A stretch of 34,425 nucleotides of DNA, taken from contig NZ_CAJUBK010000023.1 of assembly GCF_910584465.1 (NCBI RefSeq), positions 1 to 34,425 of the forward strand. The letters run 5' to 3'. This DNA is from an uncultured Oscillibacter sp. (GTDB taxonomy: Bacteria > Bacillota > Clostridia > Oscillospirales > Oscillospiraceae). The notes under the pieces are model-generated. The model did no database searches. It was not told the DNA's origin and saw only the letters and a program-made list of their open reading frames with translations. The position numbers were made by a program, and so were the translations under genes. Shown one piece after another: positions 16,912-25,125 of the stretch (positions are counted from its first letter, which is position 1; each line of letters starts with the position of its first letter).

Positions 16912-18106
16912 CCCCAAGCACCTCCCGGATCAGCGTCCGCACCCCTTCGGCGGCCTCGATATAAGACGGGATGCGCGCCTCCAGCTGCGCCCGGATCTCC
17001 GTCTCCCGCTCTAAAAAGCGCCGGAAGGCCGCCGCCAGGCGTCCCGGATCCCGGAACTCCGATATGGGGACCACGAAGCCGTCCGCCGTGCCGAACAGAT
17101 CCGTGGCGATCCCCACGGACTTCACCGAATAACCGATCACGAGCGTGGGGACCATGGACGAATACGCGGCAATCGTTGCATGGGTCCGCGCGCCCACGAA
17201 CAAGCGGCAGTTCGATATGATGTATTTTTTCTGTACGGCGCTGAGATCCTCCCGGTCGATCAGGAGCGCCCGTTCCCGGTCGCCCACATAGCGGTCGAGC
17301 TTCCTCAGCACCGACAGGTCCGCGTCCTTCTTCACATGGGGGATGAAGCAGATCTTCAGGGACGTCTGCCGGAGGACGGCGTCGATCATCTCCTTCATCG
17401 AGCGCAGCACCATCTCCTCAGAGACGCCGTAGCGCCCGTCGCCGATCAGCGAGCTCACGTTGATGCCGATCATGTTCCCGGGCTCCCAGCCCTCCGGGAG
17501 CGCCACCGCTTCCTTATCCAGGCAGAAGGCGGCGTCGGGGAAAAACCGGATATCGTTCCCCGGGAGGGCCGCTTTCAGATTTTCATAGGAGAGGGAGTCC
17601 CTGGCGGTGATATACCGGAAGCGGCGGATATCCGCGAGGGCCCGTTCCGACAGATCCTCTTTCGACACGGAGCAGTTGCAAAGGACCGTCTTTTGCGGGC
17701 CGATCTCCTCCAGGAACCGGTCCAGCTCCCACATGTAGTCCAGGGAATGGTAGGATCTGTCGAAGTTGTCACCGCCGATGATGAGCACCAGATCCGACCC
17801 TTTGGCCGCTTCCAGCAGGTGATAGATGCGATAGCGGGCGGTGTCGAACCGCTCTCCCAGCAGGCGCCGGCCCACCCCGTTCACGATCCGGACCCAGTTC
17901 ATCCTGCCGCTCACGATCGAATAGCGCTGCATGTAGCGGTCCACGTCCGGCAGGCCCAGCCGCCGGTCGAACCCTTCGTCCGTCGCCGCGACAGTCACGT
18001 GACTGTCCGGGCAGACGCTCTTCACATTTTTGACCAGCCCGCGGACGAGCGCTTGGGACCCCATGTTCACCACCGGGCCGCCGATCACGATGAGGACTCG
18101 TTTCAT
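16901..18106 (-). CDS. Polysaccharide pyruvyl transferase family protein (first copy)
   Basis: A 401-residue cytoplasmic protein of the polysaccharide pyruvyl transferase family. Features: N-terminal GGPVVNMGSQALVRGLV, LVLIIGGDNFDRSYHSLDYM near residue 110, and the late GARTHATIAAYSSMVPTLVIGYSVKS block with the His-containing motif typical of the family. The ATG at 18104-18106 lies one base after the preceding glycosyltransferase TGA, with GGAG upstream, so the genes are coupled. It is clearly distinct from the copy at 11763-12890, so two different pyruvyl (or related) transfers may occur, or one copy has another role. Confidence 0.85.
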   Translation of the reverse strand: MKRVLIVIGGPVVNMGSQALVRGLVKNVKSVCPDSHVTVAATDEGFDRRLGLPDVDRYMQRYSIVSGRMNWVRIVNGVGRRLLGERFDTARYRIYHLLEAAKGSDLVLIIGGDNFDRSYHSLDYMWELDRFLEEIGPQKTVLCNCSVSKEDLSERALADIRRFRYITARDSLSYENLKAALPGNDIRFFPDAAFCLDKEAVALPEGWEPGNMIGINVSSLIGDGRYGVSEEMVLRSMKEMIDAVLRQTSLKICFIPHVKKDADLSVLRKLDRYVGDRERALLIDREDLSAVQKKYIISNCRLFVGARTHATIAAYSSMVPTLVIGYSVKSVGIATDLFGTADGFVVPISEFRDPGRLAAAFRRFLERETEIRAQLEARIPSYIEAAEGVRTLIREVLGDDR

Positions 18107-18107
18107 T

Positions 18108-19295
18108 TCATACTCCTATCAAAGCGGCGAATCGATCTTTGATCTCCGCTGTCTCGTCAAAGTCCGTTCCCTGCAACCTCTGCACGAGGCCGGCCAAAGC
18201 GCCGGGATCCTCGATCAGCCTGCCGATCTGCGCGGCCAGCGCCGCAGGGTCCCCCACGGGCACGAGGATCCCCGTGATCCCGTCGTCGATCAGCTCCCTG
18301 CCGCCATAGGTGTCGGTCGAGATGACGGGCGTCCCCAATATCTGCGCCTCTCGGATGGCCATGCCAAAGGATTCGACCCGGGAGGCGTTCACGAGCAGAT
18401 CTGCCGCCTTGATATCGGGGTATGGATCGCTCTTCGCCCCCTCGAAAACGACCCGGCCTTCCGTTCCAAGCGCCTTCGACTCGTTCAGCCAAAACTCCTC
18501 CGTATGCCCTTTATCGAAGGGACCGATGATATGCCAGCAGAAATCGGCTCCCGCCTCATCCAGCAGCTTCGCCGCCTTCAAGGCGATATCCACGCCCTTC
18601 TCCATGTCCACGCGGCAGACGCTCACGATATGGAAGACGTCCCCGCAGGGCCACGCCGCGCCGGCTCCCGCCGCCTTGGCCCGGATCTCCTCCGGCGGCA
18701 CGATATTGTGGATCACCGAGATCTTGTCCCAGGCCTTGGGCATCCTGCGGCACAGGAAGTCCCGGTTCCCCTGGGAGACCGTGACAATCTTATCGACGGC
18801 CTTCGACTGGTAAAGGCCGGCATACTCCGGCGAAAGCAGATCCGCCGTATGGAAAAAGCAGATGGTCTGCCTGCTTTTGACGCGGGTCAGCGCGTAGTAC
18901 AGGATGGGCTCGTCCTCCTTGAGGACGAAGCAGACATCGCACTCATGGATCTTTGGATCGGGGAAGAGATCGTCCGCAAGCAGTCCTATGGAGTTCTTCC
19001 CGAACCGCAGTCCGACAGAATAGAGCGCCCGCCTCACGGCATACCAGGGCCCCCTCGACACGACCGCGGAGGGGAGGCCACGCAGGATGGATCTGGAGAG
19101 GACCTCCTGGATACACGTGTCCACTTGGACGACCTTCAGCCCCTCCGGCAGGTCCACCGGGATGGGGTGCCTCTGATCCAGCAGATGCAGCTCTATGAGA
19201 TCCTCCGGCCCGAATCCATATCTCACGAGATTGCAAAAACTGGACTCGACGCCGCCGATGAAAAATTCGCTCCCGACAAAGATCACTTTCCTCAT
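18108..19295 (-). CDS. Glycosyltransferase, family 4 (GT-B fold)
   Basis: A 395-residue GT4 enzyme that would add a sugar from a nucleotide donor to the growing lipid-linked unit. The N-terminal acceptor domain contains FFIGGVESSF. The C-terminal donor domain contains VSVCRVDMEKGVDIALKAAKLL, HIIGPFDKGH, and the EX7E-type nucleotide-binding motif VESFGMAIREAQILGTPVISTDTYGGRELI. It lies 58 bp after the co-polymerase gene and one base before the pyruvyl transferase start. Donor and linkage cannot be read from the sequence. Confidence 0.92.
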   Translation of the reverse strand: MRKVIFVGSEFFIGGVESSFCNLVRYGFGPEDLIELHLLDQRHPIPVDLPEGLKVVQVDTCIQEVLSRSILRGLPSAVVSRGPWYAVRRALYSVGLRFGKNSIGLLADDLFPDPKIHECDVCFVLKEDEPILYYALTRVKSRQTICFFHTADLLSPEYAGLYQSKAVDKIVTVSQGNRDFLCRRMPKAWDKISVIHNIVPPEEIRAKAAGAGAAWPCGDVFHIVSVCRVDMEKGVDIALKAAKLLDEAGADFCWHIIGPFDKGHTEEFWLNESKALGTEGRVVFEGAKSDPYPDIKAADLLVNASRVESFGMAIREAQILGTPVISTDTYGGRELIDDGITGILVPVGDPAALAAQIGRLIEDPGALAGLVQRLQGTDFDETAEIKDRFAALIGV

Positions 19296-19353
19296 CCGAC
19301 CGCCCCTCTCCCGCTTCCATCCTTCGGCCCTCCTGCTGTGCTCATGGACATCC

Positions 19354-20730
19354 TCAGATCGTCACGACGCCCAGCACCGGCTTCCCCGCCAGCTCCGCCT
19401 GCGCCGCGATGTCCCGGACTGCCGCGACGCGGCTGGCCCCGGTCCGCTCCACCACCGCCACGGCGGCGCAGCCCTGCAAAGCCTCGACCGCCCGGGGATC
19501 GTGGACCGCGTCCAGGACCGCCGCCGCCCGGCAGCCGCCCTTGGACAGCACTTCCACCAGCCCGTCCATCTCCGCGCCGACCTTCTCCTGCGGCAGCGTG
19601 GACAGCAGCAGCACCGTCCCATCCTTGGGGAAGCGGGCTTTGGCCTGCTGGACGATATAGGACGCCGCCTGCTCCCGGTCCCTCCAGCTGCGTTCGCCCG
19701 CGACCTTGACGGCCAGGCGCTCCGCTGGGGTGCGGGGGATGCTCAAAGAACCCAGGAAGGGCGCCTCGACCATCCGCTCCAGCTGGGACGGGCCGGCCGC
19801 TTTGTCGGCGAAGATCCACCAGCAGCAGACCGCCGCACAGGCCAAACACACGCCCACCGCGGCGCCTATGGCGGCATACTTCGCCACGGCCTTGGCGATC
19901 GCGGCGGCGGAGTACCCTTCCTCCCTGACGGGCTCTTCCAGGTCCTCGATGGCCTGTTTGGAGTCCTCGATCGCCGCCTTGAGATCCTCGATCTCTTTTT
20001 CCAGGTCCTCCTGCTTGGTCTTCAGGTCCTCGTCGATCACGTTCTTCACCGTCCGGTTCATCAGGGCGAACCCGTGCTGGGCGGAGCCCGCGGCGATCAC
20101 GTCCCGATGCGCGTCAAAATAGCGGTAGACGGCGTCTGCAAGCTCTTCCGCGTCGGAAGCCGCCGCGCCACAGGCCCGGATCGAGACCAGTTCGCCCTCC
20201 AGGCTGGCCACGGAGACGACCTCCGAGAGGTATTTCCCCTCCACGTCCGCGTACTTGGCAAGGCCGATGTCCCTCGGCACGTCCATGCTCTTCCAAAGCT
20301 CCATGTACTGGCTGCGGATCTTCTTGGGCAGATAGTCCGCGGCAGTATTGGGATAGCGGAAGAGCTGGGCGCTCTCGTCGATATCCGAAAAGGCGAACAC
20401 CACATTGGCCACGTATTTGTCGTAAGGGTCGATCTGCATCAGGAGGCTCTTTTCCTGATACTCCTCCTTGGCGGCCAAGGACTCCTCCCGCGCCTCCAGC
20501 TTCTCCTGGAGCCCTTCTTTTTTCGCTTCATAGTCCTCCAAAGCGGCCTCGTAGCGCTCCTCGATCTTCTCCGGGGCGTTTTCGGGGTCGTTGGCAAGGC
20601 CATACTGCCGGTACCCCTGCCAGCCGCCCAGCAGCAGGGCGGAGACCAGCAGGGAGACGCCGATCCCCTTCCATCTCCGGATCATGGCCGCGATCAGGTC
20701 GGCCAGGCGGACAGTCGTTTCGAATCCCAT
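19354..20730 (-). CDS. Wzz-like chain-length co-polymerase with degenerate kinase-like C-terminus
   Basis: A 458-residue membrane protein. A short cytoplasmic N-terminus leads to a helix at about residues 24-42, an extracellular region rich in predicted coiled coil (for example 70-110 and 228-275), and a second helix near 290-312. This is the Wzz/CpsC plan for setting polymer length. After the second helix come about 140 cytoplasmic residues. They read like a worn BY-kinase (CpsD) domain: VLLLSTLPQEKVGAEMDGL where a Walker A would be, AAVLDAV, and AVAVVERTGASRVAAVRDI near the end. The glycine-lysine P-loop is missing, so catalysis is unlikely. No separate BY-kinase gene is seen in the locus. 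GGAG lies before the ATG. Confidence 0.82.
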   Translation of the reverse strand: MGFETTVRLADLIAAMIRRWKGIGVSLLVSALLLGGWQGYRQYGLANDPENAPEKIEERYEAALEDYEAKKEGLQEKLEAREESLAAKEEYQEKSLLMQIDPYDKYVANVVFAFSDIDESAQLFRYPNTAADYLPKKIRSQYMELWKSMDVPRDIGLAKYADVEGKYLSEVVSVASLEGELVSIRACGAAASDAEELADAVYRYFDAHRDVIAAGSAQHGFALMNRTVKNVIDEDLKTKQEDLEKEIEDLKAAIEDSKQAIEDLEEPVREEGYSAAAIAKAVAKYAAIGAAVGVCLACAAVCCWWIFADKAAGPSQLERMVEAPFLGSLSIPRTPAERLAVKVAGERSWRDREQAASYIVQQAKARFPKDGTVLLLSTLPQEKVGAEMDGLVEVLSKGGCRAAAVLDAVHDPRAVEALQGCAAVAVVERTGASRVAAVRDIAAQAELAGKPVLGVVTI

Positions 20731-20796
20731 ACACGATCACTCCTAATGATTTCATCCGGCGTCCGAAGGACGGACGAACGGGACGCCGGTCCCGAT

Positions 20797-20824
20797 GTCC
20801 TGCGGCGGTCCCGCCCCGCAGGAC
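20797..20824 (-). repeat. Intercistronic hairpin before the co-polymerase gene
   Basis: 9-bp arms (20797-20805 and 20816-20824) in the 98-bp gap between a GT2 gene and the co-polymerase gene, the largest gap in the polysaccharide operon. No U-run follows, so it is more likely an RNA stability or processing element than a terminator. Confidence 0.4.
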
Positions 20825-20828
20825 TGCT

Positions 20829-21803
20829 TCACCGGCCCGCAGGGCCGGGCCTCTCTCCCCGGTCATATTTCTTCCGCAGATACCAGGCGGAGAAGCCGGG
20901 GAAATATCGATAGGCCAGCAGGTTGAGCTTGTCCTTTTTCCTCAAGGCCACCTTCCGCTCGCAATACCGGAGCGCCTCCCAGAGCTGGGCGTCGCTGCGG
21001 CCGTCGTGTTCCACCGAATCGCTCAAAATGAAATACAGCACCCGCTTCCACGCTGTCCGCGCAAGGTCCATGTCCCCCTGCTCATAGAGCCATTCGGCAC
21101 GGTGGAACATGCACCAGGCGGCGTCTTCGTTCAATTTGTCATGTCTGCGGTGCGTGATGCTATGGATCTGCTGGCGGTAGCCGTACGATCTGCGATGGCC
21201 GATCGCTACCGTTTCGCTGGAATAGTAGTATTTGCAGGCCGTGGCCTCATCCTCGTGGGTACGGCCCACCGGGAACGGATACCGCCGGACCAGATCCGCG
21301 CGGATCAGTTTTGCCCAGACCACGTTCAAGGCGATGTCTCCCGAACGCATCATCTGGTCGCAGGCCTGCCTGCCGCTGACGACTCCTATCGTTTCCGGAT
21401 CGTTTCCCGGGAAACGGCAGGGGTCATCCTCGAATTCGACATAACTGCCGCAGGATATGTCCACATGACGCTCCAAAATGGGACGGTACAGCGACTCGAT
21501 GTGATCCGGCGCGATGCAGTCGTCCGAATCGACGAACGTCACGTAAGCTCCGCTGGCGCGGGCCGTCCCGTGGTTCCTGGCATCCGACAGACCGCCGTTC
21601 GGCTTATGGTAAACGGTGATACGCGGATCCTTCCCCGCCCATTCGTCACACAAAGCGGGGCAGCCATCCGGCGATCCATCGTCCACGAGTATGATCTCCA
21701 GATCGCCGTACGTCTGCGCGAGCACACTGCGCAGGCATGCCGGGAGATATTTTTCCACATCGTATACCGGGATGATGACGCTTATCAGATCGTGCATGTC
21801 CAT
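20829..21803 (-). CDS. Glycosyltransferase, family 2 (GT-A fold), third of three
   Basis: A 324-residue GT2 enzyme. The start ISVIIPVYDVEKYLPACLRSVLAQTY, the LVDDGSPDGCPALCDEWA stretch, the HGTARASGAYVTFVDSDDCI segment with the metal-binding DSD, and a later EDEATACKYYY acidic motif are classic. It would transfer a sugar to the lipid-linked intermediate on the cytoplasmic face. The ATG at 21801-21803 has AAGGA upstream; an ATG two codons later is also possible. It follows the previous GT2 gene by 14 bp. The donor is unknown. Confidence 0.93.
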   Translation of the reverse strand: MDMHDLISVIIPVYDVEKYLPACLRSVLAQTYGDLEIILVDDGSPDGCPALCDEWAGKDPRITVYHKPNGGLSDARNHGTARASGAYVTFVDSDDCIAPDHIESLYRPILERHVDISCGSYVEFEDDPCRFPGNDPETIGVVSGRQACDQMMRSGDIALNVVWAKLIRADLVRRYPFPVGRTHEDEATACKYYYSSETVAIGHRRSYGYRQQIHSITHRRHDKLNEDAAWCMFHRAEWLYEQGDMDLARTAWKRVLYFILSDSVEHDGRSDAQLWEALRYCERKVALRKKDKLNLLAYRYFPGFSAWYLRKKYDRGERPGPAGR

Positions 21804-21817
21804 CCTTATCGTCCTTT

Positions 21818-22831
21818 TCAGAAAAGTACCCTCATCAGGAGATCCAAAACGCGGATCATCCGCAGCTTCAGCAGGAGGAGTATCGGCTTATGCTTCCACC
21901 TTTTGACCTCACGGAAGGACATCCCCTTGATATCAGGATCTCGGGCCACCTTATCGATCGTCGCCAGAGCTTCCTCCCGTGCCGCACAGTGGGAACGATC
22001 GCGGTAACAGCGGATGATGCCTTGGAGCACCACATAGAAATAAATGTATTCGAAGCGATGCTTCACAGCCGCGTCGCATCCCTTCCGGTACAGGAGGTCT
22101 CGCATCTGGCCATATACGCATGAAAGCATCTCATAATGCTTCGGATCGTACCGGGTACTCAGCGAATCTGTACGTTCCTTGCGATAATGGTAGTGGACCT
22201 CATCTGATAAGAACACCGTGTCCACCCGCAGCAGCACTCTTTGGTTGAACAGCAGGTCTTCGCCGAGACTGATGTCCCGCTGGAATCGGATCTGTCCCGC
22301 TTCCAGCATCCCGCGTTCGTATAATTTGCAGACCGGTGGATTGATGCATCCGTTTGGATAAAATATATCCATATCGTTCAGGAAGTCTTTGACGCCATAC
22401 ATCCTTTTCCCCTTAGCGGCCTTGATTTCTTCACAGACGATCCTCCCCTCCTCGAAAGTTTCTACGACAAGACCGGATATGTACAGATCCGCATGGGAGT
22501 CCCGGATATCTGAAAGGGCCCGTTCTAAACAGTCGGGATCGATATAGTCGTCGCTGTCCACGAACATGACGTACTGCCCCCGCGCCTCGTCCAGTCCCCG
22601 GTTCCTGGCGGCGCTGGCCCCCGCGTTCTCCTGATGGATCGTCCGGACACGGCCGTCCTTGGCCGCATAGGCGTCACAGATCGTTCCGCTCCCGTCCTCG
22701 GACCCGTCGTCGATCAGCAGCAGCTCGAAATCGGTGAACGTCTGATCCAGGATACTGTCGAGGCACTGCGCGAGATACCGCCGGACATTGTAAACGGGGA
22801 CGATCACGCTGACAGGGATCCCTGCTCCCAT
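21818..22831 (-). CDS. Glycosyltransferase, family 2 (GT-A fold), second of three
   Basis: A 337-residue GT2 enzyme with VSVIVPVYNVRRYLAQCLDS, LLIDDGSEDGSGTICDAYA, RGLDEARGQYVMFVDSDDYI (DSD metal site) and the GEDLLFNQRV motif around residue 210. It is similar in plan to the next gene, so the two may have arisen by an old duplication and now add different sugars. A GGAGGTGAGG ribosome site precedes the ATG at 22829-22831. It lies 61 bp after the first GT2 gene. The donor is unknown. Confidence 0.93.
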   Translation of the reverse strand: MGAGIPVSVIVPVYNVRRYLAQCLDSILDQTFTDFELLLIDDGSEDGSGTICDAYAAKDGRVRTIHQENAGASAARNRGLDEARGQYVMFVDSDDYIDPDCLERALSDIRDSHADLYISGLVVETFEEGRIVCEEIKAAKGKRMYGVKDFLNDMDIFYPNGCINPPVCKLYERGMLEAGQIRFQRDISLGEDLLFNQRVLLRVDTVFLSDEVHYHYRKERTDSLSTRYDPKHYEMLSCVYGQMRDLLYRKGCDAAVKHRFEYIYFYVVLQGIIRCYRDRSHCAAREEALATIDKVARDPDIKGMSFREVKRWKHKPILLLLKLRMIRVLDLLMRVLF

Positions 22832-22892
22832 CCGGTCCTCACCTCCAACTCCTGTCCTATGGAAAGCCCTCCATCGCCGGACGCGCTCCGCT

Positions 22893-23831
22893 TTAGTATC
22901 GATCCCGATACCTCCAGACGAGCGCCTTCTCCCGGAGCATGTTCATGACGACGTCCCTGCCCTCCGGGTCCACAGCGAACACGAACATCCCGCCGATCAG
23001 GGCCCTCGCTCTCCTGCCGTCCTTCCGATACTCCTTCAGTCTTTCCGATCTCTTGTAATACCGTTCCAGGGCCTCCTTTTTCCTCTGCCCCTCGCGGCTC
23101 CTCAAGAACGCCTCGAACGCTTCGAGGCTGCTCTCCTTCCCCGCTCGATAGTTCCGCCTCACATAATAGAAGCTGGTCTTCTGCGCCACTTTCCTGCTGG
23201 ACGATATCCCGTTCCGGTTGATCCGGTACCTCAGCTTCGGCGCTTCCACGTTCCCCAGCCTCCGCCCGTCCAGCGCCAGCCTCGTCAGGAACTCATAATC
23301 CTCGCACGCGGGGAAGTCCACATAATCATAGCGCTCATAGACCGACCGTTTCGCCAGCCAGGTCGGATGCGGGACCGCGCTGTTGATGCGGAGGTGGTCC
23401 TTGATGGGCCGGTCGCGGGTGGGATAGTGCGAGGGGGCGCTCCGCAGGGGCCTCCCGTCCTCATCGATATCGATCACATTGCATCCGACCAGGTCGAGGC
23501 CGCCGCGGACGAGGCAGTCCAGCTGGCATTCGATCCGGTCCGGCTCACAGATGTCATCCGCGTCCATCCGGGCGATATAGCCGCCCCGGGCCATCCGCTT
23601 CGCCCGGTTCAGGCTCTCGGTCAGGCCCAGGTTCTTCTCGTTGATCGAAACGACCATCCTGGGGTCCGCTTGGGCCCTCCTCTCAACGTACTCGATCAGC
23701 TCCCGGTTGGCCGGGTCGTCGATCATGACGATCAGCTCGATGTCCCGATAAGTCTGTTCCAGCACGGAGGTCACAGCCTCCTCCACATACCGCAGCGGTT
23801 CCCGATATGTGCTCATCATCACACTGACCAT
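22893..23831 (-). CDS. Glycosyltransferase, family 2 (GT-A fold), first of three
   Basis: A 312-residue GT2 enzyme: SVMMSTYREPLRYVEEAVTS, IVMIDDPANRELIEYVE, RAKRMARGGYIARMDADDIC (DAD metal site), and CEDYEFLTRL late. This is the group acting on amino-sugar or galactofuranose-type acceptors in many capsule loci, but no donor can be assigned. The ATG at 23829-23831 is chosen because the polymerase gene stops at 23833 and GAGGTG lies just upstream. The longer frame to 23915 is overlap with the polymerase gene. Confidence 0.92.
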   Translation of the reverse strand: MVSVMMSTYREPLRYVEEAVTSVLEQTYRDIELIVMIDDPANRELIEYVERRAQADPRMVVSINEKNLGLTESLNRAKRMARGGYIARMDADDICEPDRIECQLDCLVRGGLDLVGCNVIDIDEDGRPLRSAPSHYPTRDRPIKDHLRINSAVPHPTWLAKRSVYERYDYVDFPACEDYEFLTRLALDGRRLGNVEAPKLRYRINRNGISSSRKVAQKTSFYYVRRNYRAGKESSLEAFEAFLRSREGQRKKEALERYYKRSERLKEYRKDGRRARALIGGMFVFAVDPEGRDVVMNMLREKALVWRYRDRY

Positions 23832-23832
23832 C

Positions 23833-25125
23833 TCATACACCTCGGACCGGCGAGATCTTCTCAAAACGCAGCCTATCCATACACGGGCCCTCCGCGGCGG
23901 GACTGCCGCGCCCATACAGGGCTTTCAAATTTTGCGCAAAGGAGAACGCCAGGAAAATGGCAAGGAAGTCACAGTACACGACGCCCTTGTATTCGAACGC
24001 CGCGAAGGCCGCCAGCAGCATCAGATAGAGCAGCCGGGCTTTCTTTTTCGTCACGGCGATCGCGCAGAGCGTGACGCCGTACGCCAGGGCGCTGCCCAGT
24101 ATCCCCCAGAAATAGAGGTTCCGCATCAGCCCCGAGTCCGTTTGCATGTAATAGCCGTCCCCCGCTGTGAAGCGCCCGTCTCCCAGCAAAAAGGTCTCCA
24201 TGCCCGGGAACACGACGCCTTCGCTGGTGGCCTGGATTGACACGTTGTTGAAATGCCCGGTCGTCAGCAGGTTCTTGATTGGCGTCGACATCCAGTAAAA
24301 CCAGTCGGAGAAGGCCGGGATCTTTTGGATGAAGACCAGAGCGGCCAGGCCCGCGAGGACCGCCGCGAGATACTTGAACAGTCCCGGGATATCCCGCCGC
24401 TCCCATACCAGCACCGCGGCCACGCTGGCGAACATCGTCACGACCAATCCCGATCTCCCATAAAACATGTTCCCCAGGAAGCACAGCGCATACAAGCTCC
24501 AAAACCGCTTCGCGCCGATCCTCATGCCGGCATCGCACCGATACCGGAGATACAGCAGGAAAATGCAGGCGATGCTGCAGTTGATCGTGTTCTCGAACCC
24601 GGAGAAGCCATGCCAGCCGATCCTGAACGTGTAGCCGAAGGACTTCAAAAACGCCTCCGCCTCCTCCGCGCCCCGGAACACGCCGAACCATGCCGCCTTC
24701 AGCCCGGGGACGAACACGATCGCCAGCGTGCCCAGCACGAAGACGCATTGGGTCAGCGCGAAATACAGCATCAGATGCTCCATTTGGAACGCGTCTTTAT
24801 AGGCTTTGGCGGTCACGATGCACAAGAACAGATATACCACGAGCTTCCGGAAGACGAACGTCGCCACCACCACATAAGAAAGATCCCCTGTGCCATGGAG
24901 GATGGGATATAGGACGCTGAAGAAGGTCAGGATCAGCGATCCGGCCAAGATGGCGAACTGCCGCAGGGTCACTTCCCGGAACGACCGGAGGTGGAGGCAG
25001 AGATACACGAACGGGATCCCATAGATATACAGGTAAGAGACCAGGCTCGGGCCCTTCAGCATCACCGGATAGATGTACAGGCAAAACAGCGCCAATATCC
25101 GGATCGATATCTTATCCGCTCTCAT
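23833..25125 (-). CDS. Repeat-unit polymerase, Wzy-like (O-antigen ligase/polymerase type)
   Basis: A 430-residue membrane protein with about ten to twelve hydrophobic segments and one large polar loop (about residues 260-320, containing MSTPIKNLL and GDGRFTAGDGYYMQTDSG). This is the layout of Wzy polymerases, which join flipped repeat units outside the membrane. Wzy proteins share little sequence, so the call rests on topology and neighbours (Wzx at 12887, Wzz-like at 19354). The ATG at 25123-25125 follows GGAGGG and overlaps the preceding gene by 14 bp. Confidence 0.82.
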   Translation of the reverse strand: MRADKISIRILALFCLYIYPVMLKGPSLVSYLYIYGIPFVYLCLHLRSFREVTLRQFAILAGSLILTFFSVLYPILHGTGDLSYVVVATFVFRKLVVYLFLCIVTAKAYKDAFQMEHLMLYFALTQCVFVLGTLAIVFVPGLKAAWFGVFRGAEEAEAFLKSFGYTFRIGWHGFSGFENTINCSIACIFLLYLRYRCDAGMRIGAKRFWSLYALCFLGNMFYGRSGLVVTMFASVAAVLVWERRDIPGLFKYLAAVLAGLAALVFIQKIPAFSDWFYWMSTPIKNLLTTGHFNNVSIQATSEGVVFPGMETFLLGDGRFTAGDGYYMQTDSGLMRNLYFWGILGSALAYGVTLCAIAVTKKKARLLYLMLLAAFAAFEYKGVVYCDFLAIFLAFSFAQNLKALYGRGSPAAEGPCMDRLRFEKISPVRGV

